Assembly: GCF_030445035.2 (NCBI RefSeq)
Contig: NC_080677.1
Span: 28,035,513-28,099,512 of the forward strand
Length of the DNA: 64,000 nt
Reading direction: 5' to 3'
DNA from: Dasypus novemcinctus
Lineage: Eukaryota; Chordata; Mammalia; Cingulata; Dasypodidae
Positions 13,385 to 26,320 of this stretch are shown piece by piece. Positions within the stretch are counted from its first letter, which is position 1; each line of letters opens with the position of its first letter. The position numbers and the translations under genes were made by a program. The notes under the pieces were generated by a model that was given only the letters and a program-made list of their open reading frames with translations, was not told the DNA's origin and searched no databases.

Positions 13385-13625
13385 AATAACAAAAAATAAA
13401 ACCTCACTTAAGGTCACATACAAAGCAGTTGGTGGACCAGGACTTGGTGCTGGGCTGCCTGACTGCAAAGCCCTTGCATCCAGTACCATGCTCCTGGTGA
13501 ACCCATTACTGCTTTTTTACAGATGGAGAAACTGAGACCCTCATGAGGGTAAATGGCTTGCCCAAGACCAGAATGCCAGTAAATGGGTGAGCCAGAGCTT
13601 GAGTACAAGCCACCCAGCTGTAATG
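13385..13625 (-). mobile_element. Two partial MIR SINEs, antisense
   Basis: The part at 13500-13625 reads as reverse MIR ('ttttacagatggagaaactg', then 'ggcttgcccaagaccag'). The part at 13405-13480 repeats the 'ggtcacat...' end of a second partial copy. Confidence 0.65.
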
Positions 13626-13894
13626 ATAGTAGATTTCTGTATTATCCAAACATGAAATCTCATATGAAAAAGTCACTGTAGAGAGAAAAGAGCATGAAGA
13701 ATTAAAGTAGATGTTTAATGAAGAAGGAAATGAACGGATGTTTAAGAAGTGAGGGTTTAAGTCTTAACCACCACGCTTTCCCTCCCTTCCCCTCCTAATC
13801 AGCGATATCTCTTGGCACCTACCTAACAACAAAGGTAGCACTCTACATGAGTAGCAGCTATTGTTCTCATAACTAGACTTGAGGTTCTTGAAGG

Positions 13895-14060
13895 CTGCAA
13901 CTATTTATTCATTCATTTATTCATTCATTCCTTTAATCAGCAAATACTTATTGAATGTTATCTCTGAGCAAGTACTGGAAACACAGAGGTAAATTAGACC
14001 TAGCCCCTTATCTTCAAAGAACTTACAGTCTAATTGGGAGAGACCATTTTCTGTATGTCA
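13895..14060 (-). mobile_element. LINE-2 3' end, antisense
   Basis: Begins with TTCATT repeats (L2 tail reversed), then 'caaatacttattgaatgtta', then 'gaacttacagtctaattggg', all reverse complements of the L2 3' terminus. Confidence 0.75.
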
Positions 14061-14317
14061 CCCATGTGTCATTTTAGCCCCCACAATGTGTAGCTGGAAA
14101 GATAATAGATCTTCAATAAAAAAGTATGGAGTAACTAAATCTGTGAGCATCCCTCCTAGAAATTGCAGAGGGCCATTTCCTCTCCTACCAGCTCCTGCTC
14201 ACGGCCCTCCTCTCCAATCCCAATGGCCCATGATACTCCCCGTCAATGTGTCTCTAAACCTCAATGATACAACTTTTAATTCGAAGGCATGGAAGTCAAG
14301 AAGCTAACTTTGGCCAA

Positions 14318-14351
14318 CAACAACAATGACAATAACAACAACAACAACAGA
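14318..14351. repeat. (CAA)n/(CAACAA) microsatellite
   Basis: Imperfect CAA trinucleotide run. Confidence 0.85.
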
Positions 14352-14449
14352 AGGAAAACACTTTATTCCTCACAGTGTGTCGGCAAAGAAACGTGACTCC
14401 CTCCCTATATTCTCATTTTATTTATAAGTGTTTTGCTGCAAAGTGGGTG

Positions 14450-14840
14450 AACTGCCGAGCTCCATGTCACAGCCTGCAGCACAGCAAACTGGCTTTTTCT
14501 GAAGCTCATAATGTGATAATTAAATTGCTAACAGGCACCTTAGTGATGGCATTTGCTGAAGATGTGAAAGCCCTCTCACAATTGCACCTATCTGTAGGGG
14601 ACTCGCCAGTGGAAGCACAGTGATTAGCTCAGGGTTGCTTTTTTTATATATATTTTCTTCCACGAGTACATTAAATTTTTATGTGGAGTGAAATGGGACA
14701 GGACTTGTTTCCCTTCCACTGCACAATGATTTATTACCCAAAAAAGACCGCAGAACTAATTAGCAGAGTAATTAATTAATATAAATTTGCATATTTGCAT
14801 TTGCAATTAGTGCAGCCGACTGATTAGTCTGAAAATGGGA
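14450..14840. promoter_or_regulatory. Candidate conserved enhancer with tandem octamers
   Basis: Non-repetitive, AT-rich, with two perfect POU octamers ATTTGCAT back to back (14785-14792 and 14793-14800). A TAATTAATTAAT run just upstream (about 14769-14780), CAATTAG just after, and further TAATTA-type cores near 14515 and 14755 complete it. This packing of POU and homeodomain sites is typical of neural enhancers. Its role for NEUROD6 is inference. Confidence 0.45.
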
Positions 14841-16195
14841 AGTTTGACTCATTAGATGTTAGTGTCTGCTGGACCAGAAAGCGGCTGCCAGATGAGGCGG
14901 AAAAGGGTGGAATAAGCATGTGTGTTTCTTTTGTTAGAAGAATGGAGAATATGCTCAAATATCTGGGGCCAGACATCAGGGTTTGCAATTTAAAAAAATA
15001 ATAATAAATTATTTTGCTTCCATTTCTGCTACTCAATGTTCCTTGCCCTTTTGCCTGCAGCAAGTTTTTACAACCAACCCAGGAAGCCACACAGTCCCTT
15101 CGCCGGGTCCCTTCTATTCCCCAACGGCAGAGGGGCCTCTGTTGTTTGTGAGCGAGCAGAAAATCTGTCCTGGTTTGATGTCCCAGGAATTTGACTCCTG
15201 CACCCAATTCAGTGGTTCTGTCAAAACAGTTCTGTTGTACTGATGAGGACCCCCAGGGGACTCTACGGGTAGACCACCTTCCCATCGGGGCTTTCTCCTC
15301 ACTGCCATCTCTTTGTTCTTCCAGATGATTGCTGAGCTGAGTCTCTCATAGCCAGTTGACTGAGTGAATCCATTTCTGCAGAATGACACAGAGCAAATAA
15401 ACTCTACACACAGACATTCAAAAACAGCCAGGAAGCACCCATAGTAAAAGGAGGGATTTGCTCAAAACATGTTGAAGGAGTTGCAGAAATAGGGTAAATG
15501 AGAGGTGGTATCTTGATGGACCTCATTAAATCTGCTGGATTCATATGAATCTGTATGAATTCCTTTCGCAGTAGGAGAGACTCTGACTTACAGTGAAGGT
15601 TTTCTTTAATACCAAGGGATACTTTTAGGATAGAGTCAAGTCAAAAAGCCAGTGAAATTATTTATCATTTTCTTAACATTCTTTCTGGACACCAAAATAA
15701 TTGTTTAGTCTTTCCTTGGTGTTTGTAAACCTTTTGCAGATGTTTAGAGAATTTCGAAAAAAAAGATTCTCAATTTTCAATTCTGTATAGTCTTTGCAGA
15801 TGAAAATTTACCACTGGTGTTCATTAATTTATTAAATGAATTTCTAAACCATGCAAATAGTTATTTTGTGGGTCAAATCTTATCCTCAGGATCTGGGGAG
15901 ATTCTAGAAAGACAATGTACAGGCTCTTATCTTATGACATCAGAATTGCACTCTCATTCATTGTCCCATCTCTCATTTTGCAATACATTTTTCAGGTTCA
16001 AATAGCATCAAATGCTCCCACCCCACCAAACCCCAGGCCAGGGCCTCTGCATTGCTCAATTCCAGGGGGTACCATTTCCATAGTGGTCCAAGCTATCCTT
16101 TAAAGCCAGCTCAGATCAGACTTCACCCCACCAACTCTGGCCATGGCACAAGCGCCTACTGCATTCCTTGCACTCCAGATCACCTGGTTCATGGC
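14841..16195. other. Intergenic, unassigned
   Basis: Unique-looking sequence without a supported gene. Frames of 90 to 153 codons around 14824-15389 overlap on both strands and show no recognisable protein. Confidence 0.4.
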
Positions 16196-16199
16196 CCTG

Positions 16200-16410
16200 T
16201 CACACTGCTTGCCAGGGAGTGTTGCAGTCCCTTCTTTATATCTCCACCTTTCTTTACAGACTGAGATTGTTTTTTAACATTTCTGCCTTATACAGTTACA
16301 TATCTGCATCTTTGTATGCAGAGCCTAGCACACTACCTGGTACACGGTATATAATAAATAAATCCTTGTTAAACCATTGCATCAATGCATTAATGAAGGG
16401 ATTTATGGTT
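16200..16410 (+). mobile_element. LINE-2 3' end
   Basis: Shows 'agcctagcacactacctggt' followed by 'acacggtatataataaataa', a decayed form of the L2 terminus. Confidence 0.6.
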
Positions 16411-18179
16411 TGACACTCAAATAAATTAATCTAGGGATTTGCTTATCACCCCCTGCCCCCCAAAAGCAACCACAAAATGTACAAGAGGAAAGGAGTAACT
16501 CTAAATGCAGCAAAGTAAAATGAAAGAAAATAAAAATGAGCAGGGGATCAGTAGACTCCCCAGTTAAAGCTTTTCTTGGGGGGTGGGGGCAGGCATCTGA
16601 TCTTCATTTGTCTTGGTTTGTCCTCTTCACTGTCTACAGCAGAGTCCCTGGCACTTAATAGTGACCAACAGATACTGAAATTTTAATTAATTTCGTTTTA
16701 CAAAAAAGAGCACCATTACTTAGTCTTCACAGATAGGTTAAAAAATAAAACATAAACAAGGAGCCTGATTATTATTTTTAACTCTAACCTAAAGCTGAAA
16801 TTTACCTAGTTCTGAAAGAGTTGGGGTTGATGAGTAGGATTAAAAAACAAATGTTTAAGATTCTAGTGATGAGGCAAAGGATTCAACGTAGTATTTGAAC
16901 TCCCATTCAAAGGAGACAAGTCTATATGTTATTCAGTTATCAAATATTTATATATATATATTTTTGCAGTCAGTTACATAGTCTTCTCTAATAGACCCCA
17001 ATCAGGTCTATGCAGCATTGCATCTTCCTTCTCCAATCCTCAAGGAATGTGTCTAGCTGTGTCAGTTATGTGGGTGGTGCTGGGTCAAGGTGAAATCGAA
17101 TTTAATAAGATCACCTGGAACTTTGCCAAGACCTTCTTTTAATCTCATATCCTTGATAGTAATGTCACCGTATATTCTAAGATACACTTGGAGCAATTCA
17201 GGGCTATAAACCTTTGTTATTCCTTCAAGTTTTTGCACACAAATACTGCACTAGCAGTCACTCAGTCATTCTTTTATTTGCTGGTCTGCCTGTTTGTTTT
17301 AAAATTATTCCCCACTTACCTCCAAGAAGATTTGAGGTAGCAATTGAACTGAACATTTTTATATCCTTTGCAAAGCAATTCACCATCTAAAGAGATACAT
17401 TCCTTGTTTCATAACTGTGCTATAATACATATGATGGAATATATTTTTATATTTGTTTCCTATAAACTGCATAGTTTATTTTCTGGAAATGTGTCACAGA
17501 TATATTGAGAGGATACCAGCGAGGATTATACCTTCTGTCTTTATCACTGGAATAGGGAAAAGAAAGCCATATCTCAGAAAAAGTACAGTAAGAATAGCTA
17601 TAATTGTCCATTCCATTTTTGCTTGTTGAGGAAACGAAGAGTGATTTTTTATTCTTGTCTGAAAACATAAATTAAGACTTGCTTATTCAGTCATCTCCAA
17701 ATGAAGCATGAACATACGAGGATTCATTCACTACTCAGTCCCAGCATGGCACTTCCTTTACTTCTTTTGTGCTAGGACTATTTTTTTAAATTAATTTCCT
17801 ATTGAAACAGTGACCAGAGAGAAAAGAGGTTCAATTGCCAGGGAGGCTTCTCATATTTACGAAGTTACAACCCAGATGGGACACACAGCTCCGATAATCG
17901 CAGAAACTTTTCTTTGCCCCGGTAACTTAAACACTGATTTTTTTTTTTTTTTTAAAGAACCATTCCAGATCATTAGTCCATTAGCTGAATTAAACACTTT
18001 GGCTATTTTAGTAAAACACATTCCAGACTTCTACCATTAAAAAAAAGAAAAAGAGGAAAAAAAGGAGGCATTTCTGCCCCATGCAGGCCCCAAGTCTTCT
18101 ACAACTGCATGTCTCTGTGGTTTATGCTTCCCCCAAAATACTCACTGGCAGGCAGGAGCCTCATGACCAGGGCCCTTTA
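16411..18179. other. Intergenic, AT-rich, unassigned
   Basis: Includes a TA-rich patch at 16945-16964 and a T14-15 tract at about 17939-17953. No gene or clear repeat was identified. Confidence 0.4.
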
Positions 18180-18400
18180 ACATTTAAAATAGGATTTTGT
18201 GAATTCATCCTCTCTCTCTATCTTTCACAAACTATAAGGTTTAAGAGCGATTAACACTAGACCACAGCACTTTCAAATTAACGATAGCCCTGCCAGTTCT
18301 AATTGGTATTCTAATTAGCCCAACCATTCAACTAATTAAGAACATTAAACTTTTTAACAAAGGCTATCTTGCTTTGTGTGTTGTAAAATGGAGTTTAAGA
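18180..18400. promoter_or_regulatory. Candidate homeodomain-rich conserved element
   Basis: Within about 110 bases lie AAATTAACG, CTAATTGG, CTAATTAG and CTAATTAAG, all homeodomain-type cores, in non-repetitive sequence. This density suggests a developmental regulatory element. Conservation has not been tested. Confidence 0.4.
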
Positions 18401-21225
18401 GGGGTAGAGATGGGGGGGCAGAGAGGGGTAAGAAGAGTCTGAATTTCCCTGACAGGCCCGGGGAAGCCACAGAGTTTGGGAGAACTCAGCCTGCAAGGGG
18501 AGCAGCTGTGACGGGGTGAAGGGTCAGAGCAGCCTTGGGGTTCCAGAAGGATCAAAGCAAGTTAGTGCGGCGATGGCACCCCCCCATGGCCCTGCGCCTG
18601 CTGAGAATTCCCATAAGTGGGAATAGAGGGCAAGCCCACCCTGTGCTGGTTTACGACCAAGGGAAACCATCAAGCGTCCGGCTATATGCAGGGAGACCTT
18701 TGTTACACGGAGGGGGTCGGGACAGCAGAACTGAGCCTCTGCTGTTTCACACCGTGTTTAACTGAAGATCCGCTCCCTTTTCAAGAGGACTCTTTGCTTT
18801 GGTGAACTTTGCAGTGGGCTAGGCCTAACGGAGCAGGCTCTCTTAGGGGCTGACCGGGTTTACAGGGACAACCAAAAAGTGTTGCCAACCCTCGATTCCT
18901 CTTTCTCCATAGCCAGGCCACCAGTAGATGCCGGGGATTCCTCCTTTGAAATGTATCTCAATTCTGGCTACTGCTCTTACCTTTTCGAGGGAAACGCACC
19001 TGTCCAAGCCACCAGGGCCAACATTTAAGGAGGCTCACACACCACCACTTGACCCAGGGAGCCAGTGCCTCCTTAAACGTGGCACCCAGTTGCCTCCGTC
19101 GCCTCACCCTCATCGTGGTCCTGCGCCCTCCTTCAGTGCTCACCTCAACTTCTGCGAAAGCCTCATGACCGCTTCGCTCTGCCCTCCCCCCTTATACTCT
19201 ATTTCCCATAGCTGCAGCGAACCTGTCCAGAATCCTCCGTGACTGCCCATCTCCCCATCGCTTCCCAGGCCCTACGGGATCTGCAGCTAGATTCCTCTTT
19301 GGCAGTCCTGGTTTTCTCTTCCTATGTCACTGCACTAGAGGCACGAAGGATCCCAGCGGTGGATCAGGGGGTGGGGAGGGTTGACCCCAGCAGGTGGTGG
19401 CATATTGTCTGAAAAGACTTTAAAAACATTTAAAACACTGACAAAAGCTGGGACACTAAGACTTTTTATAATCATCTTTTGCTAGCAATTCTAAACCATG
19501 TCATTGATAGCATACTTGGAAAAAAATACTTTGTTGGCCGAGGTCTGCTCTGTCTATTGTGGTAGCTATTGAACCTTGAGATGTGGCTGGAGTGCCTAAG
19601 AAACTGCATTTTTACTTTCATTTACATATAACTCATTGAAATCTAAAAACCAATATCTGATGCAATTATTAGAAAACATTGAACATCTTTAACAACTCGT
19701 ATATGGGAATCTACTTTTCAATGGCAAATTTTATGAAATCTAGATAAAAACCAAGTATTTCTGAAGAAAAGCTAGCATGTGAAGTGAGATGTGCTCTAAT
19801 GTAAAGCACACACCAAATTTCAAAGACTTAGTACAAAAATATGGAAAGTACAATACCACAATAATAAATGTTTTATATCAAACACATGTGGAAGTGATAA
19901 TCTTTTGGTTACATTGGGCTAAGTCAAAAGTATTATTAAAATTAATTTTACATATTTCTTTTTGCCTTTTTCCACTATGACTACCAGAAAATTTTAAATG
20001 ACTGGCCAGGGTTTTCTGAGAATGGAACTCCAGCAGGGCGGGCTTCATGGACACTTGAGTTGTAGAATTAGACAGGGCCCCGTGCTCGGAAGCACCATGC
20101 TTGGCTTAATGCTCTGTTGTCGCTACCTTGAAATTCTTACTAATTTTGAACAAGGGCCCTGCATCTTCATTTTATGTCTGTACCACAAGTTATGTAGCCG
20201 GCCCGATAGCCCATCCCTGTGTATTTGTCCTTTGCTCAAAGATAATATCAAATCCACAGATCCACAGGTCCTACATCAGTAAACATCAGTTCAAACTCAA
20301 CATTTCCCAGCCACCAAGGGAGACTGTCACATACTCTAAGATCGACTATAGCAAGGCTGATTTTCCGCTGCTGTGTATTACCCATTGCAGAAGCCACAGA
20401 AGAGCAAAACAGGAGAGGAAGGGCAAGTTAAGCAGTGAGGCAGTTTCAAAATAACCATGATCCTCAAGACTCACTGCCTGTTGGTAGGGCACAAAGTGTG
20501 TTTCATCAAAAAATTCATTCCTGCAAGAAAGGAAACTACCCAGTGGAATATATTTGGGGTATGCCTCTGGTATATCCTGCCCATTGAGACTGATAAAATG
20601 GCAGGCATTTGAAAGAATCCAAGAGGCCATGCATTTAAGAAAATAAACATATTTGACCATACAACTCTTCTTTTTTCAAGTGAGTCCTAGTAATAGCCCA
20701 CAGAGCATTCTTGAGAAATACTTTATTAGTGCATTGCATATTAACCAGAAAATGTATTTTATGAGGAGAAACTAATTTGGGTTCCAAGAATAAAGGAAGC
20801 ACATAGGGCTGCACAGGACACGCAGTTAAATTTGAATTTCACGTAAATAATGAATACTTTTTTACTATAACTATGCTCCATGTATAAATATGTCTGAAAT
20901 TCAAATTCCACTAGGCATCCTGCATTTTTATTTGCTAAATCTGGCAATCTTAGAATCTTTCTGCCATGTCTGCAAACCTGGCATATTTTGGATGGAAAGC
21001 GTGAGCCTTATGAACACTGGAAGGTTGGAGGAAGTGGGAGAAACAGAAACTTCCAGAAAGAATTCTTACAGCCCTTGTAAATTAGTGGATAACTCCCATA
21101 GGAAAGGGGTTCTCTACCTTATGAAGTTTCAAAAAATGCCTTTGGCCAGGTCCCACTCCCCAGGGGAAAGGCCGACTCACCCATTAGGCCCAAGACCTAC
21201 ATTCTTTTCAGGGGCCCAAGAAAAA
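18401..21225. other. Intergenic; GC-moderate then AT-rich
   Basis: From 18400 to 19400 GC is raised, with a few CpGs and short frames (for example 104 codons at 18928) that look non-coding. From 19400 the sequence is AT-rich. No repeat family was assigned. Confidence 0.4.
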
Positions 21226-21229
21226 TCAG

Positions 21230-21937
21230 AATTAAAAAATGAATATAATGATCTTGGGACTGAATAACACAGTGAGCCCAGAGGTGTATAAGAATTGCAG
21301 TTGATGGTACAGATTCAAGGATGTCCTTCTGTGAGCTAGAGTGTACGTACGTTGCTATTGCAGGGTGGTCAGAATGTGGAGAAACATGGGAAAAATATAA
21401 TTGGTGTGACCTATGGACTGTGATTAACAGCAATACTGCAATATTCTTGCATCTATGCCAAAGCTGTACTGTGTTGATAATGGGGGAGTATGGAAAAAGT
21501 GTGCCAGATGTATGCCATGGACCATGGTTAGTAGCAATAGTCTGATATTATCTCATAATATGTAACAAATGTTCCACCACGGTGTGGTGTGTTGGTGAAG
21601 GGGTGTTGCATGGGAATTCTACACAAACATGACTGGTAAGTTCACAACCTCTGTAATAAAAATATTAAAAAAAAAAAAATAGGGTGGATTGGGGGAAAAA
21701 TACACCAAATGTAAGATAGTTAGCAGTAATGTTTTGACGATGGTCTTTCATAATTTGTAACAAATGTTTCACAACAATGCAAGGTGTTGGTGGTGGGGTG
21801 ATACAGGGGAGCCCTTTATGACGTTATGCATGTGTGTTTTATAAGTTCGCAACTTTTACTGTACACTTATTGTTTATGTATGTTCATGTATGAATGATAT
21901 ACTTCAATAAAATTTTAAAAGATAAAGAAAAAAAGTG
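21230..21937 (+). mobile_element. Two adjacent LINE-1 3' ends
   Basis: Both halves carry the L1 3' UTR phrase of the form 'taacaaatgtt(c/t)cac...aaggtgttggtg'. One is at about 21566-21600 ending in the A run at 21666-21679; one is at about 21755-21800 ending near 21937 in an A-rich tail. The same text recurs at 47210-47860 and 48885-49310, so these are members of one lineage-specific L1 group. Confidence 0.65.
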
Positions 21938-23210
21938 AATATAATGCAGCCTGGATTATATTGGTCTTTATAACAAAATAGTCATAAATTGTAATTTTAA
22001 GTATTTTTTTTTTGAAGCGAAGTGCTGAGGACCTATGAAAGTCCTGCTGTGCTGTCCAGATTTAAAAGGCTGGTTATAACATATAGCCATGCACTCTTAT
22101 CTATATAATTTTCACTTTTCAGTTAAGACTAGAATTCCTAAGGGAAAATAAAAATAAATAAGTCTCCCAAGCTTCTACAAACTAGTTAAAAAGCAAACCC
22201 TCAAAGCCTTAAGAGTTACATTTTCGATTTTTTTTTTTCTATTGTAGAAAAATTATAATTCTTATAGACTAGAATGTTAGTTTCATAAAAAATCTCCACT
22301 GGGCAATTACATGCCTTTATTGCTATCACCACTAAAAATGTCTAGAATCATTTTGGACATAACAGAGGTAATCTTATTCACTGGGGCCTTGTGATCTGAC
22401 TCTTTACCCCATATGTCTACGTGAGGCTAAATGTCCCCACAATCCCAGGAACCCATCAAGCACAGGGACTGTGTCCTATTCATTTACTTAGGTAGACCTT
22501 CAATAGTTGCAGCTGTCAAGTTTCTACCATCTTTAGTTGTCCTGCCTCGTCTTTAATTCCAAATGCATAAGATACATTCATTTTCTCTAGTTCATTTTCT
22601 CTGACAGTTCTCTCTCAGGCCCTTCCCAATGTGGGCCCTTGTAAGAGAGTTGCTAATCTGGAAGGATTTTTGCTTTGGAAAATTTATCATTACTGATGTC
22701 GTGAGTTTCCCACTGCTTATCAGTCTACCACGTGTGCTGTCTCAGGAGCCAAGTAACTAGCAGGGCCAGAGCGGGTATGGCAAAGGACAGCCTCTTCTCT
22801 TCCATGCCAAGCATCTCCAAACAGAGAGCAGCAGTGGAAAAGGAGCGCTAGCAGACTGCAAGTTAGCATGGCCATCGAGAAGCCAAACATGCATCTTGCT
22901 AATGGCCGAAAATCCAGCCTGGGAAATGCTTAATCTTTGAATTGAAATAATAATGGCATCTTTCCTCCAGAAAACGACATTGGCCAATAAGAGAATCCAA
23001 AGCCATGTGGCACTCACTATCTTAGACTGGATCCTGTACCAGTGAGGCTGGGGCCAAAATGAAAGTCAACCTGCTCCGTGGAAAAGTTACTCTAGCTTTT
23101 GAAAGAAATAATCAGCACTTGGGAAGCCTCTTTGGATAAAAAAGAGCCAGAAGGGAGATAGCTGGATTCAGTCTTCACATGCAGACTGTATAAAAGTATG
23201 AATCATTACA
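21938..23210. other. Intergenic, mostly unassigned
   Basis: A probable L2 remnant lies around 22440-22540 ('caagcacagggactgtgtcc'). The rest shows no recognisable repeat or gene. Confidence 0.4.
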
Positions 23211-23304
23211 TTCTCTCTCTCTCTCTCTTTATATATATATATATATATGTACACACACATATATACACACACACATGTGTATATATATATATACACACAC
23301 ACAT
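23211..23304. repeat. Compound (TC)n(TA)n(CA)n microsatellite
   Basis: A CT run, then alternating TA, then CA/TA blocks. The part around an ACATGTGT core is nearly self-complementary and could form a cruciform. Confidence 0.9.
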
Positions 23305-23519
23305 AATCCCATTCAATTCCCACGGGATTTTTAGTGCTTAAAGAATTATATAATCTACAGTCTAATTTATGGCATGTGGAACATGAAACTCTGTCACTGA
23401 CTTACTACCTCAATTCTTAGCCATGGTGTTAATGAGGCAAAAATCACTGATTTGATTAACATACGGGCCTCATTCCGCTAAGGTGTCTGCCAACCAAATA
23501 TGCCGGAACTGCAACTGAT

Positions 23520-23720
23520 CAATTCAGTTCTACTCCCAATATTTATTGAGAGTGTACTATGTGCAAATCAGTGTGTTGTGTGGTCTAGGGACTACAAAAC
23601 AAAATGAAACAAACAAAAATCAGAGCTAGCTTTTGTGCTCACAGTCTAATGGGGAGACAGATGCATTCACAAATACCTACATTACAAAGCAAATTATGCT
23701 AAGCACTTTAACAGAAGCAC
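23520..23720 (-). mobile_element. LINE-2 3' end, antisense
   Basis: 'atttattgagagtgtactat' followed by 'gctcacagtctaatggggag' matches the reversed L2 terminus. Confidence 0.7.
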
Positions 23721-24710
23721 AACGTGTAGTGGGAAATCAGTGGAGAAAGATTAATTCCAACCCATGAGGATGTGAATGGATCACCACAAATTTATCACCA
23801 CCCCAGGAATAACAACTCGCCACATATGTTCTAATAACAGTGGGTTAGGATTGCTATTTTAAAGACAAATGAAAAAATATATTACGATTAGATGAGATTT
23901 GCTGGCACAACAGAGCAAGTCAACCAAAAGGCTAAAAAAGCACAAGTACAAATAATGATTTGAGCTTCTTTGTTTTGCTCTGGAATCGTTAGTTGTTTAT
24001 TTTATTCCTATAGTTGTGAACCATGATTTTTAAAAATAAGATCTAAGGGTTTTAAGATTTACTTACTTCTGGCAGATCCCAGGACAAATAAATGCACTCC
24101 TTGGGGGAACAACTAGATCATGCCTGTTTGCATTTGAATCTCTGTCTGAGCAAGGGTAGCCTTTGAACCTAATGCTTTAGTTTCCAAAGTCATCCCACCA
24201 ATCTGTGTTCACAAACATGTAGCCATTAGCCCTGAAAATGCTTTCTACCTGTTTCTCTTCTGGGTGTACAGTGCCTTCCTCCCACTGAAGTCATCAAGAG
24301 TTTCCAAAGCAGGTAGAAACAAAGTGCAAAGTCTTCAGTGCTTTTTCAGGAGAAGAATTATAGAGTATGACCAGCAAGGAAGCTCAAATCTCTAAACTGT
24401 CTGCAGCCTAGCTCAAGCTTCTCTCAAGAAGTTATCCTTTATGACTTTGCCATATTTCACGTGCAAGATGCTGAAATTGTAAGGAGCAGTCTACCTTACT
24501 TTCAGAATAATCTGTTTCATTGGCATCATATCGTGTGCTCTACCTGCACCCTGAATGCCTGAGGGTGACCAGAGGACATGGTGATAGCTGTGAGTCTTTC
24601 TCTCACAGAGAGTTGAGAAAGAGAGTTTTATTTCATTAAAATATCTTATACTCAACTCTCCTCCATGCCCTTCAGTTATTAATGTAAAATAATATGTTAA
24701 ACAATAACAC
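23721..24710. other. Intergenic, unassigned
   Basis: Unique-looking sequence; no gene, RNA or clear repeat seen. Confidence 0.4.
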
Positions 24711-24714
24711 AAAG

Positions 24715-24895
24715 CTTACTGCATGCCAGGAACTCTTCTATGCCTTTTATATCCAAAAGTCTATGAGGTGAGAATATAATTATCCCCATTTGACAGATGA
24801 AGAAACAGAAGCATAGAGAGCTCAAAAGTGGCAGAACCAGGGAGTGGGCTTCTGGCATCACACTTTTAACCACTACACCAGTCTGCTTATATCAT
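24715..24895 (-). mobile_element. MIR SINE, antisense
   Basis: 'ttatccccatttgacagatg' followed by 'aagaaacagaagcatagag' and ending 'ttttaaccactacaccag' is a good reversed MIR. Confidence 0.8.
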
Positions 24896-25539
24896 GGACT
24901 CCTCCTACGGCTGCTGTGAGAATTATACAGATCTGCAAAAAAGCTGGCACAAAAAAAGTATTCCACAAAAACTATTCTTATACAAACCTTGATCATATAT
25001 TATTAGTACATAGAATCATACAGTATCAATTTAACCATAGTGGTGTGAAAGTTAAAATGCCACTAAAGTACTTTTTCAGTGCAAGTATTTTGAAACATGT
25101 TCTTGGAAAACTACTGCATAATCTTAAGTTTGTGCCACCTTCCTAAAGGATGGTAGATAAATAAAGATAAAACTAGACTTTTAAAAATTGAAATATATCT
25201 GTTTGATTCTCTGCATAATAGTTTGCACCTCATGCATCTCAAGATGCTTCATGCTTATTAGTTTTATTTCCCCATTAGGGAAGAATCCTGGAAGGTAAAG
25301 ATGGTGTCCTCTACTCTCTTTCTCAAACATCTAACACAGTGTCTTGATGCACAGGAATCAATAAAAAATGTTTGTGGATTGGTAATCAATGTACTTCTTG
25401 ATTAGACTCCATGATTCCACAGTTTTGGGACAATGCTATTGATCTTGTGTAATGAATTTAGGTGTGTGGTTGTCATGTGAGTAATTAACAAAGATTTTCA
25501 CTTTTCCCAAATGTCTCAAACTCCTCCACACAAAATACA
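24896..25539. other. Intergenic with an L2 tail
   Basis: At 25280-25385 the text 'aacacagtgtcttgatgcac' and 'caataaaaaatgtttg' looks like an L2 3' end on +. Nothing else was identified. Confidence 0.4.
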
Positions 25540-26060
25540 TGTATGCACTGGATATATACCTAGGAATGGAATATATCCAACAGAAGTACATACACATGTT
25601 TACCTGTTTATATGTGGTCAATTAGTGTTTTGTAGAATATTACAACCCTAAACTGAAAACTATCCAAATGCCCATGGACAGTGGATGGAGAAGCAAATTG
25701 TGGTCTAGTCATGTAATGGAATATTCCACAGCAGGGCAAGCAACTGCTACTATGTGCAGCAACATGGGTAAACCACACCAACAGAAAGAAGCCGGCCTCC
25801 AAAAAGTGTATACTGAGCAATTCCATTTGCATAATGCACAAAATGGACAAAACTAATCTATTCCATTAGATGTCAGGATAGTGGTTACTCTTGGGGACAG
25901 GGTGGCTGGTGCCTGGAAGGGGGCAGGAAGGAGGCTTCTGGACAGCTGGTAATGTTCTGTTTCTTGATCTGGATTCTATTACACAGATGTGTTCAGTTTG
26001 TCAAAATTAATTGAGTTGTGCATCGATTATCTTGTGTGCTTTTCTGTCTCTAGTACACTT
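25540..26060 (+). mobile_element. LINE-1 fragment (ORF2 end)
   Basis: Equivalent to the L1 ORF2 C-terminal and 3' region: 'ccaaatgcccatggacagtg', 'tgtaatggaatattccacag', 'agaaagaagccggcctcc'. Frames are broken. Confidence 0.75.
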
Positions 26061-26109
26061 CAGATATTAAGAACAAAAACTTTACTCCTTACTCTTTCCC
26101 ACTTTACTC

Positions 26110-26320
26110 AAACATTTTCTTCATTGCCTCTCATATCACAGTGAGCCTACACTGGTTTTAATTATATTATTGTGCACATATTTTATATTCCCAATTCAAC
26201 TGTAACCTCCTTGAGAATTGGATCTCTTACTATTTTTATTTCCTCTCATAATAACTAGAGCAGGACCATACAAAAATAAATAAATACTTCATTGAATGAG
26301 TAGGAATAGAGGAATAATTC
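26110..26320 (+). mobile_element. LINE-2 3' end
   Basis: 'aactgtaacctccttgagaa' and the closing 'aaataaatacttcattgaat' match the L2 terminus. Confidence 0.6.

Noticed and set aside
14824..15389. 153- and 91-codon minus frames
   Set aside because: No recognisable protein, no splice or promoter context, and a plus frame overlaps the same bases.
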